Assembly (NCBI GenBank): GCA_947371755.1
Contig: CANBQT010000027.1
Span: 1-41,277 of the forward strand
Source of the DNA: Chitinophagaceae bacterium
GTDB lineage: Bacteria > Bacteroidota > Bacteroidia > Chitinophagales > Chitinophagaceae
DNA: 41,277 nucleotides
Direction: 5' to 3'
Part shown: positions 35,406 through 41,277 of the stretch, piece after piece
How positions within the stretch are numbered: position 1 is the stretch's first letter
How the letters are laid out: every line of letters begins with the position of its first letter
The notes under the pieces: model-generated
Told to the model about the DNA's origin: nothing
Database searches by the model: none
What the model saw: the letters and a program-made list of their open reading frames with translations, nothing else
Translations under genes and position numbers: made by a program

Positions 35406-36134
35406 TTAAGTTGTATGCTGTATCAAACTATCAAAGCTGTTGATACCGATCATTTTCTCAGAAATATATCCTTCTGCATATTCTACACCAATTCTTTTAC
35501 CCAACATCATTGCCCTTGCTTTGACTGTTTCTATAAATTGTGGTGACGAGATATAGGTTTGGGGTTCGTTAAGATCTGGATTATAAAACTGGGTTGTATA
35601 TGCTAAAACTGATTCTAATTTCTGGTCCATGTATTTTGAAATATCCACAACAAAACTAGGCTGTAAAAAGCGGTCTTGTATATAATGAAACACATATGCT
35701 GGTCGCCATTCTTTTTGCGACACACCATCTAACTCAGTCATAATTTTTCTGAGACCTGAAAGAAAAGCAGCATCTGACACCATTTTAGAGCTTCTACCAT
35801 GGTCGGGATGTCGGTCTTCTAATGCATTGGCTAGTATTATGGTGGGTTGATATTTTCTTATCACCTGAATTAATAAGCGCTGATGGTGTTCATCATTCTG
35901 AAAGAAACCATCCGCCATTCCAAGATTTTCACGAATTTCAATTCCCAGTATTTTTGCGGCATTACTCGCTTCCACTTTTCTTGTTTCTGCAGTACCGCGA
36001 GTTCCCAGCTCACCTTGGGTTAAATCTACAATGCCCACTTTCTTGCCTTCCGCAATAGCAGACAATAAAGTACCTGCACAACCTAATTCTACATCATCTG
36101 GATGAACCCCAATTGCTAAAATATCAAGCTTCAT
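35406..36134 (-). CDS. bshB1: Bacillithiol biosynthesis deacetylase BshB1
   Basis: BshB1 removes the acetyl group from GlcNAc-malate to give GlcN-malate, step two of bacillithiol synthesis, with a Zn ion. The 242-residue protein of the LmbE/PIG-L family shows the ligand motif HPDD (residues 16-19), the second motif RHPDHGR, and the BshB1-specific GELGTRGTAETR. It is the first gene of a three-gene run bshB1-aguB-aguA with 28-base gaps. bshA and bshC are not in the window. A bacilliredoxin gene about 2.4 kb away supports a real bacillithiol system. Confidence 0.93.
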   Translation of the reverse strand: MKLDILAIGVHPDDVELGCAGTLLSAIAEGKKVGIVDLTQGELGTRGTAETRKVEASNAAKILGIEIRENLGMADGFFQNDEHHQRLLIQVIRKYQPTIILANALEDRHPDHGRSSKMVSDAAFLSGLRKIMTELDGVSQKEWRPAYVFHYIQDRFLQPSFVVDISKYMDQKLESVLAYTTQFYNPDLNEPQTYISSPQFIETVKARAMMLGKRIGVEYAEGYISEKMIGINSFDSLIQHTT

Positions 36135-36175
36135 ACACTTTTCGTTTATTAAGTAAAGTTACTAGAGTGATTGCA

Positions 36176-36213
36176 ATAAAAATCCCGTCCAGATAAGTAC
36201 TGAACGGGATTTT
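36176..36213 (-). terminator. rpmE2 intrinsic terminator
   Basis: AAAATCCCGT..CAG (36179-36193) pairs with CTG.ACGGGATTTT (36200-36213) with one mismatch. A T run follows on the minus strand. Confidence 0.82.
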
Positions 36214-36232
36214 AAGTATTTTGTCAAAAAGA

Positions 36233-36484
36233 TTAGTCTTTTTTCGCGTAACGCTTTTTGAACTTGTCGATACGACCTGCCGTATCAACCAACATATTTT
36301 TACCAGTATAGAACGGGTGAGAAGTATTAGAAATCTCCAATTTGATTACTGGATATTCTTTACCATCTTCCCATAAAATGGTTTCTTTTGAATTAGCAGT
36401 TGACTTGCTTAAAAATGCATCACCATTACTCATGTCTTTGAAAACAACGAAACGGTAATTTTCTGGATGGATACCTTGCTTCAT
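36233..36484 (-). CDS. rpmE2: 50S ribosomal protein L31 type B
   Basis: L31 links the large and small ribosomal subunits. The 83-residue protein is the type B form, which lacks the zinc-binding cysteines of type A: there is no Cys at all. Marks are [20 protein letters not shown], then [24 protein letters not shown] and the basic tail [12 protein letters not shown]. It is monocistronic, with a strong promoter, a 48-base leader carrying a hairpin, and its own terminator. In many bacteria type B L31 is the zinc-sparing version; here I see no Zur box. Confidence 0.97.
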   Translation of the reverse strand: MKQGIHPENYRFVVFKDMSNGDAFLSKSTANSKETILWEDGKEYPVIKLEISNTSHPFYTGKNMLVDTAGRIDKFKKRYAKKD

Positions 36485-36500
36485 AATATTTGATTTAGGT

Positions 36501-36520
36501 AATACGGATTTTGCCGTATT
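36501..36520 (-). promoter_or_regulatory. Hairpin in the rpmE2 leader
   Basis: AATACGG (36501-36507) and CCGTATT (36514-36520) form a perfect seven-pair stem with a six-base loop, in the middle of the short leader. It could be an L31 autoregulatory site or a simple stability element. Confidence 0.5.
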
Positions 36521-36537
36521 GTTATTTTTTTGGATGG

Positions 36538-36569
36538 CAAAAGTAAGAAAAACAGGGTTTTAAACCAAA
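36538..36569 (-). promoter_or_regulatory. rpmE2 promoter
   Basis: On the minus strand TTTG (36569-36566), a 20-base gap and TACTTTTG (36545-36538) give a near-ideal Bacteroidota promoter. RNA would start near 36533. Confidence 0.7.
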
Positions 36570-36603
36570 TGAAATTTGATTTTCACCGGATTAACTTTGA
36601 AAC

Positions 36604-37095
36604 CTAACTTTTCATATTGATAAATTGCAGTGGCAATCCTAAACTAGAATTTCTGCAAAGTGCTATAACATCTTGTAAATCATCTATTTTCTTGCCGGTT
36701 ACCCTTACAATATCATCCATGATAGCTACCTGCACTTTTAAGCCACTATCCTTTATGAGTTTTACAACCTTCTTGCTATCTTCCTGTTTTAAGCCGTTTT
36801 GAACAGGCACTTCCTTTTTTATCACCTTGCCACTGGGATAGGCATCTTTTTCAAAATTAAAAGCACTCGCTTCTATCCCTTGCTTCATAGCTCTGCTGAT
36901 AATTACATCTATCACCTGCTTCATCTTCATATCACTTTCTACTTCCAAATGAATGATAAAGTCTTTTTTATTCAAATCAATCTTTACTGGCGAATTTTTA
37001 AAATCAAATCTCGTACTGATTTCTTTGTTTACGGTGTTAATGGCATTATCCAAAGTTTGCAAATCGACCTTTGAAGAAATATCAAATGAAGGCAT
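36604..37095 (-). CDS. YajQ-family nucleotide-binding protein
   Basis: YajQ proteins have two small ferredoxin-like domains. Members bind RNA or cyclic di-GMP; the role in Bacteroidota is not established. The 163-residue protein shows MPSFDISSKVDLQTLDNAINTVNKEISTRFDFKNS at the start, the linker GIEASAFNFEKDAYPSGKVIKKEVPVQNGL, and the final DDLQDVIALCRN. No residue appears missing. It lies 59 bases after lgt, perhaps in the same transcript. Confidence 0.93.
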   Translation of the reverse strand: MPSFDISSKVDLQTLDNAINTVNKEISTRFDFKNSPVKIDLNKKDFIIHLEVESDMKMKQVIDVIISRAMKQGIEASAFNFEKDAYPSGKVIKKEVPVQNGLKQEDSKKVVKLIKDSGLKVQVAIMDDIVRVTGKKIDDLQDVIALCRNSSLGLPLQFINMKS

Positions 37096-37154
37096 AAAAT
37101 TAGTTTTGGTAAAGATAAATGCATTTGGTTAAAAGAGATACCGATAAGCTCAAA

Positions 37155-38327
37155 TTATGAGTCAGCCTGTTGTGTTGATTTATTTTTTTCGAATCTTTTT
37201 TTTGACTGAAACACCAGAACAACACCAGCTAAAAACAAAACAATTGAAATGATCTGAGCCTGTGTTGGTTTAAAAGGAAGAGATTCATAGTGGGTATTCA
37301 CTCTGATACTTTCAATGGTGAATCTTTCCATACCATTAAATATCAAATAGATCCCAAATAATTGACCAGGTACTTTTATTTTTTTACGAATGGACCATAA
37401 TACGATGAACACGACGGAGCACATGATCACTTCATATAAAGCAGTAGGATATACAGATTGAATCAGTTGATTACAATAAGGACCAGAACAACCTGGTATA
37501 GGCGCGCCTTCACCAATCACATTATGCGGATATTGATAAGCCCATAACCATTCCGGCATCCAGCTAATTGGCTTTCTGTGATTATTCACAATCCCCCAAT
37601 CTCCATCTCCGCTTAGCTGACAGCCAATTCTTCCTATGGCATAACCAAGCATCAGTACTGGAGCAAAAGCATCTACCAGATGAACAATTGGTAATTTAAT
37701 TCTTCGAGCATAAAGCATGATTGCTGCGCCTGCACAAATTAATCCGCCATAAAAAGTTAATCCACTAAAGGAAATTAATGCCCCAATCGGATCTTTGACA
37801 AAGTCGCCCCAATTCTCCAGATTATGAAAAATTTTAGCTCCCAGAAATCCAAAACCTGCTGCATAAATCAATAAATCACTCACACGGTCCTGGGGCCAGA
37901 TTCTAACCATTCGCTCTTCCGGGTTCGCCAATTTCTGTTTATTTTTTTCGTACCATTTTAGTCCTGCAAAAAATAAACCTACTAATATTCCAATCCATAA
38001 ATTTCCCCGGGAAGAAAGTATGAAAGCCTGAGGATCATTTAAAGCATCTGAGATAGTAAATGCACCGATGATCTTATATCCAAAAATAAATCCAAGTAAA
38101 AAATTGATGAGCAGATCTGATATAGAAGCTGGAGCACCAATTACTATTTTTTCTTCCGTAAAATTTAATAACCCCTGTTGTTGTTTTCTCTTTAATTCAA
38201 GCGTTAACACCCATGCACTTATGATAAAACAAAGGGCAACGAAAAATCCAAAAGTATTAATGAGTTTAAATCCAGACAACTCAATTCCAAACAAATCTTT
38301 AAAGGCGTAGTAGAGGTTGGGATACAT
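37155..38327 (-). CDS. lgt: Prolipoprotein diacylglyceryl transferase
   Basis: Lgt moves diacylglycerol from phosphatidylglycerol to the lipobox Cys, the first step of lipoprotein maturation. The 390-residue protein is longer than the E. coli enzyme, with extended loops as in other Bacteroidota. About seven TM segments are present. The Lgt signature is AIGRIGCQLSGDGDWG, preceded by VHLVDAFAPVLMLGY; the final region FGIYLIFNGMERFTIESIRVN holds another conserved Arg/Glu pair. It would process the many lipoproteins seen in this window. A strong hairpin lies upstream in its leader. Confidence 0.94.
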   Translation of the reverse strand: MYPNLYYAFKDLFGIELSGFKLINTFGFFVALCFIISAWVLTLELKRKQQQGLLNFTEEKIVIGAPASISDLLINFLLGFIFGYKIIGAFTISDALNDPQAFILSSRGNLWIGILVGLFFAGLKWYEKNKQKLANPEERMVRIWPQDRVSDLLIYAAGFGFLGAKIFHNLENWGDFVKDPIGALISFSGLTFYGGLICAGAAIMLYARRIKLPIVHLVDAFAPVLMLGYAIGRIGCQLSGDGDWGIVNNHRKPISWMPEWLWAYQYPHNVIGEGAPIPGCSGPYCNQLIQSVYPTALYEVIMCSVVFIVLWSIRKKIKVPGQLFGIYLIFNGMERFTIESIRVNTHYESLPFKPTQAQIISIVLFLAGVVLVFQSKKRFEKNKSTQQADS

Positions 38328-38425
38328 GAACGTGTGGTAGTTTGCGTTAAAACAATCTTAGACTAAATGCTACAATAATAGTCAGAAAATTCGAAAAAAA
38401 GCATTGATAACCCCCTTTCGAAATA

Positions 38426-38460
38426 GTAAGGCCCCACTTGCGTGAGGCCCATACTTACTA
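38426..38460 (-). ncRNA. GC-rich hairpin in the brxA-lgt gap (putative RNA element)
   Basis: On the minus strand GGCCTCAC - GCAA - GTGGGGCC forms an eight-pair stem (one U-G) with a GNRA-type loop. Outer AGTAAG / CTTACT sequences pair again after a short bulge. Only a weak U stretch follows. It may be a leader element of lgt or a poor terminator of the bacilliredoxin gene; I cannot match it to a known RNA family. Confidence 0.4.
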
Positions 38461-38487
38461 ACCCATCTGTTGCGAAAATACTAAATC

Positions 38488-38904
38488 TTAATTACAATAT
38501 TCATCAAAAACAGAAATTAGATGTTGGGCAATTACCTGAGCCGGACGTCCCTCGATCTGATGCCTTTCAACAATACTAACTAATTCCCCATTTTTAAATA
38601 GAGCAATAGCCGGCGAAGAAGGAGGATAAGGCAATAAATGTTTACGCACCTGGTTTACCGCTTCCACATCAAAACCGGCAAAACTGGTTGTTAATCTATC
38701 TGGGCGAATGGTTGCATTAGCTACTGCCATTAAAACTCCTGGTCTACAAGTGCCTGCTGCACAACCACATACAGAATTTATAACTACTAATGTGGTGCCT
38801 TCCATTGCTAAAGTACTGTCAACTTCAGATGAAGTTAACATCTCATCAAAACCGCCATCTACCAATTCTGCTTTCATTGGTAAAACTATTTCTGCTGGAT
38901 ACAT
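38488..38904 (-). CDS. Bacilliredoxin (BrxA/BrxB family)
   Basis: Bacilliredoxins remove bacillithiol from proteins modified at Cys. The 138-residue protein has the YphP/YqiW thioredoxin-like fold with the diagnostic CGC motif at Cys46-Gly47-Cys48 in INSVCGCAAGTCRPG. Other marks are MYPAEIVLPMKAELVDGGF at the start and LPYPPSSPAIALFKNGELVSIVERHQIEGR. It matches BshB1 in the same neighbourhood. BrxA and BrxB cannot be separated by eye. Its promoter (TTG, 18 bases, TAATTTTG) is just upstream and it is divergent from hsp20. Confidence 0.93.
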   Translation of the reverse strand: MYPAEIVLPMKAELVDGGFDEMLTSSEVDSTLAMEGTTLVVINSVCGCAAGTCRPGVLMAVANATIRPDRLTTSFAGFDVEAVNQVRKHLLPYPPSSPAIALFKNGELVSIVERHQIEGRPAQVIAQHLISVFDEYCN

Positions 38905-38930
38905 ACTGATTATTTTAATTGATTGAAATA

Positions 38931-38959
38931 CAAAATTAAGACAAATGTATAAACATCAA
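38931..38959 (-). promoter_or_regulatory. Bacilliredoxin gene promoter
   Basis: On the minus strand TTG (38959-38957), an 18-base gap and TAATTTTG (38938-38931). A transcript start near 38927 gives a leader of about 22 bases. Confidence 0.55.
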
Positions 38960-39122
38960 TCTCTTTAATTTTCGCCATTATGTCATGTATAAAAAATTAA
39001 ATGCGTCATATTGACATTAAAATTATTTAAATCCGTAAAGCTGACAGCTTAAAAGGTTGATTATCCCAATGGTATAGACTTTGAGAAGATAATAGAAATT
39101 AAAAAATCAAAAATCTAATAAC

Positions 39123-39548
39123 ATGACATTCGTAAAACAACCTACACCAGTAAACAATCTTTTTGAAGAACTGCTCAACAATTTCCCTTCCAATTGGGGT
39201 AGAGATTTTGCCAACCAAGTTGGGCATCCAAAAGTGAATATTCATGAAACAACTGATGGCTATCATCTTGAATTAATTGCTGCAGGACGCAATAAAGAAG
39301 ACTTTAAGGTAAATGTGGAGAAAGACCTTTTAACTATCAGCTTTGAAAAGAAGGAACTGGCAGAGAACAAGGAATACAAAACGATTCGCAAAGAATTTAC
39401 ATTGAACAGCTTTAAACGCAGCTTTAGTTTAGACGAAAAAATCAAAGCAGATGCCATTCAGGCAAAATACGAAAACGGAATTTTAAAGCTGTATTTGCCT
39501 AAAAAAGAGCAGGTATTGCAGGCTCCAAAAGAAATCACCATTTTATAG
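39123..39548 (+). CDS. Small heat-shock protein Hsp20 (alpha-crystallin family)
   Basis: Hsp20 proteins hold unfolding proteins in large oligomers without ATP. The 141 residues include a short N-terminal arm (LFEELLNNFPSNWG) and an alpha-crystallin domain from about residue 38: VNIHETTDGYHLELIAAGRNKEDFKVNVEKDLLTISFEKK, then the FKRSFSLDEKIKADAIQAKYENGILKLYLPKKE end, where the A-x-x-x-n-G-x-L motif is clear. Several TGTCA/TGACA elements lie in the 217-base gap upstream. It has its own terminator. Confidence 0.95.
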   Translation: MTFVKQPTPVNNLFEELLNNFPSNWGRDFANQVGHPKVNIHETTDGYHLELIAAGRNKEDFKVNVEKDLLTISFEKKELAENKEYKTIRKEFTLNSFKRSFSLDEKIKADAIQAKYENGILKLYLPKKEQVLQAPKEITIL

Positions 39549-39570
39549 CAATAGTTAGTTGGTTTTGGTT

Positions 39571-39604
39571 TACCCCTATGTTTTTACATGGGGGTATTTT
39601 TTTG
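39571..39604 (+). terminator. hsp20 intrinsic terminator
   Basis: TACCCCTATG (39571-39580) pairs with CATGGGGGTA (39587-39596, one G-T pair), followed by seven T. Confidence 0.88.
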
Positions 39605-39658
39605 CTATAATGTAATATATTTAAAAAGATAACTACTAACCTAATGCAACATAGTATC

Positions 39659-40519
39659 ATGAAGAGAATCATTTTGTTTTTTGCAACCCTTTGTATGTTC
39701 CTTTTTGGCCAGAGCCAGACAGTTGCAAAGGGTTCACTACTTTTTGAAATAAGCGGAAAAGGAATAACAAATCCTTCCTATATTTTTGGCACATTTCATA
39801 TCATGTGCAAGGATCAATTCATTATCAGCCCTACCCTTGCTTCTAAAATCACATCAACAGATCAGTTCTATGGAGAATTGGATATGGATGATCCTGGTAT
39901 GCAAGCTTCAATGATGCAAAAGATCATGCTGAAAGACAAAACCATCGAATCCTTGATGGATAGTAGTAGTTTTAAAACATTTAATGAGGCATTTAAAAAG
40001 ATCACAGGTATTTCAGCTGTTCAACTGAATCATTACAAACCCTTTTTCCATCTAAGCCTAATCACTATCAAAACTATCCCTTGCGTAAATTTTGTGCAAC
40101 CGGAAACAGAACTGATGCAGATTGCCAAAAAGAATGGAAAAAAAATATTGGGATTAGAAACGGTAGAGGAACAAATGAATGCTATCGATGCACAGCCACT
40201 AGATTCTCAAATTGTTTCATTACAAAAAATGGTTCTCAATTTTGACAGTACCAAAAATATGATGAAAGACATGATTGCTGTTTATCAGAAAAATGATGCT
40301 GCTTTGCTATATGATTATGTGCAGAAACAAGGAACAGATGGCATGGATGAAGAAATACTATTGGTAAATAGGAACAAGTCCTGGATCCCAAAAATAAAAA
40401 TGATTTTGCAGGAGAAATCTAGTTTCATTGCTGTAGGCGGAGCACATTTAGGTGGCAAAACTGGTGTACTAGCATTATTAAAAGCAGAAGGTTATCAAAT
40501 AAAACCAGTTAAGTATTAA
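39659..40519 (+). CDS. Secreted TraB/GumN-family protein
   Basis: The TraB/GumN family shares the fold of Tiki metalloproteases; bacterial roles are mostly unknown. The start giving MKRIILFFATLCMFLFGQSQ makes a clean signal peptide; an ATG five codons earlier (39644) is an alternative. Marks are SYIFGTFHIMC, FYGELDMDDP, GKKILGLETVEEQMNAID, the RNKSWIPKI segment and the final VGGAHLGGKTGVLALLKAEGYQIKPV. A lone GTFH and two later His/Glu sites would bind metal. It begins the transcript with the ECF sigma factor, whose gene starts 12 bases downstream. Confidence 0.88.
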   Translation: MKRIILFFATLCMFLFGQSQTVAKGSLLFEISGKGITNPSYIFGTFHIMCKDQFIISPTLASKITSTDQFYGELDMDDPGMQASMMQKIMLKDKTIESLMDSSSFKTFNEAFKKITGISAVQLNHYKPFFHLSLITIKTIPCVNFVQPETELMQIAKKNGKKILGLETVEEQMNAIDAQPLDSQIVSLQKMVLNFDSTKNMMKDMIAVYQKNDAALLYDYVQKQGTDGMDEEILLVNRNKSWIPKIKMILQEKSSFIAVGGAHLGGKTGVLALLKAEGYQIKPVKY

Positions 40520-40531
40520 TTACGCTAAAGT

Positions 40532-41029
40532 ATGTCCCAACAAGAATTTGTATCCTTATTGAAAACACACCAGAACATCGTTCACAAAGTGTGTAATCTT
40601 TATATGGATCAATACAAAGATCGGGAAGACCTTTTTCAGGAAATTACATTGCAAGCATGGAAGGCATTCCAATCATTCAGGGGTGACGCAAAATTTTCAA
40701 CCTGGCTGTATCGTGTGGCTTTAAATACTGCCATTACATTTTATAGGAAAGAAAAAAGAAGCCCTTCCATTTATACTACCGACGAACTTCCTGAAATGAT
40801 AAGTCAGGATGGACCAGACCCAATTGAAGCACAATTAAAAGCAATGTATGCTGCAATTGGAGAACTTTCAAAAATTGACAAGGCAATTGTAATGCTGTAT
40901 TTAGAAGATTACGCCTATCAAGATATTGGAGACATGATGGGAATTACTGCAAATAATGTGGCGGTAAAAATGAATCGGATTAAAACAAAACTGAAAGAGC
41001 AATCTAAAAAATATATGGACCAAGCTTAA
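40532..41029 (+). CDS. ECF-type RNA polymerase sigma factor
   Basis: The 165-residue protein directs RNA polymerase to a small regulon. Region 2 is clear: DREDLFQEITLQAWKAFQSFRG with the core-binding and -10 helices, then FSTWLYRVALNTAITFYR. Region 4 carries LSKIDKAIVMLYLEDYAYQDIGDMMGITANNVAVKMNRIKTKLKE, a helix-turn-helix for the -35. There is no region 1 or 3. The gene lies between TraB/GumN and a membrane protein that looks like a cognate anti-sigma factor. Its target promoters cannot be deduced here. Confidence 0.94.
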   Translation: MSQQEFVSLLKTHQNIVHKVCNLYMDQYKDREDLFQEITLQAWKAFQSFRGDAKFSTWLYRVALNTAITFYRKEKRSPSIYTTDELPEMISQDGPDPIEAQLKAMYAAIGELSKIDKAIVMLYLEDYAYQDIGDMMGITANNVAVKMNRIKTKLKEQSKKYMDQA

Positions 41030-41038
41030 AATATTGTT

Positions 41039-41277
41039 ATGGATTTAGATCAATTTAAAACAGAGCTCAAAACAAAACTCGCAACAGACCATATCAATCG
41101 GTCGGATGCAGATTTTGAGCATATATTGAAAAACAAAACCAGTTCTTTTATCGATAAGATAAAAAAGAGTTTATGGTTTGAAATTGTCATTGGCTTCTTA
41201 CTGAATTTCGGTTTCGTATTTGCTGCATTTGATGCAAGCTTGCGCTCAATGAGAATTTACTTTGGTGTATTTAGTGT
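41039..41277 (+). CDS. Probable membrane anti-sigma factor, partial (C-terminus cut by window edge)
   Basis: The ATG lies 9 bases after the sigma factor stop. The 79 visible codons have a charged helical N-terminus (MDLDQFKTELKTKLATDHINRS stretch) and then a hydrophobic segment (residues about 50-65) followed by another hydrophobic stretch. A cytosolic arm plus membrane span directly behind an ECF sigma gene suggests an anti-sigma factor. No zinc-binding HxxxCxxC is present in the visible part, so this is inference from position. Confidence 0.55.
   Translation, partial: MDLDQFKTELKTKLATDHINRSDADFEHILKNKTSSFIDKIKKSLWFEIVIGFLLNFGFVFAAFDASLRSMRIYFGVFS

Noticed and set aside
1..41277. CRISPR arrays, insertion sequences, prophage genes, integrase sites, tRNA or rRNA genes
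   Set aside because: No direct repeat-spacer pattern, transposase, integrase, phage gene or clover-leaf sequence was seen on either strand.

Overview
The window is ordinary-looking chromosomal DNA from a member of the Bacteroidota, most likely Chitinophagales/Chitinophagaceae (the family is inferred, not proven). The base composition is AT-rich. Shine-Dalgarno sequences are weak or absent. Several genes are preceded by the phylum's TTTG/TAnnTTTG promoter, with good examples upstream of nusB, the metal-efflux leader gene, rpmE2 and brxA. The gene set also fits: a fused SecDF, a long NusB next to a DUF1573 lipoprotein, bacillithiol genes, a two-part methylmalonyl-CoA mutase and type B L31. I see no insertion sequence, prophage, CRISPR array, tRNA or rRNA. 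Genes are packed closely and most operon ends carry a recognisable intrinsic terminator.

Layout. 1-1.3 kb: DUF1573 lipoprotein (cut by the window edge) and nusB on the minus strand. 1.6-3.6 kb: groES-groEL with a long leader. 3.7-8.6 kb: a YhhN-family membrane protein, a small membrane protein, an FKBP lipoprotein and secDF. 8.7-16.3 kb: a heavy-metal region made of a small His-rich secreted protein, a TolC-type channel, a periplasmic adaptor lipoprotein, a CzcA-type RND pump and an OprB-like porin, with two striking palindromes. 16.3-19 kb: an A-type Fe-S carrier, a one-TM protein and the methylmalonyl-CoA mutase large subunit. 19-25.5 kb: two secreted peptidases (M20, S9), a YggS PLP protein paired with an unrecognised secreted protein carrying a DxDD-like motif, and an acyl-CoA dehydrogenase. 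25.7-28.4 kb: MFS transporter plus cytosolic trehalase. 28.4-33.4 kb: amidase lipoprotein, M1 aminopeptidase, HD-domain protein and M24 peptidase. 33.4-38.9 kb, all minus strand: agmatine deiminase, N-carbamoylputrescine amidase, bshB1, rpmE2, YajQ, lgt and a bacilliredoxin. 39.1-41.3 kb: Hsp20, then a TraB/GumN protein, an ECF sigma factor and the start of a probable membrane anti-sigma factor.

How the genes work together. GroESL and Hsp20 serve protein folding. SecDF, Lgt, FKBP and the many lipoproteins or secreted proteins belong to the cell envelope. BshB1 and the bacilliredoxin point to bacillithiol-based redox control. AguA and AguB convert agmatine to putrescine and lie directly behind bshB1. 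The Czc-type operon would export divalent cations from the periplasm or cytosol.

Most of the gene content is ordinary. The best leads are non-coding: a 35-bp near-perfect palindrome inside the efflux operon; an 11+11 bp palindrome on the -7 box of a probably leaderless porin gene; degenerate 7-base-phased T-rich repeats in four 3' intergenic regions; and a terminator hairpin touching the amidase start. Among proteins, the His-rich leader protein and the secreted DFDDT protein are the least explained.
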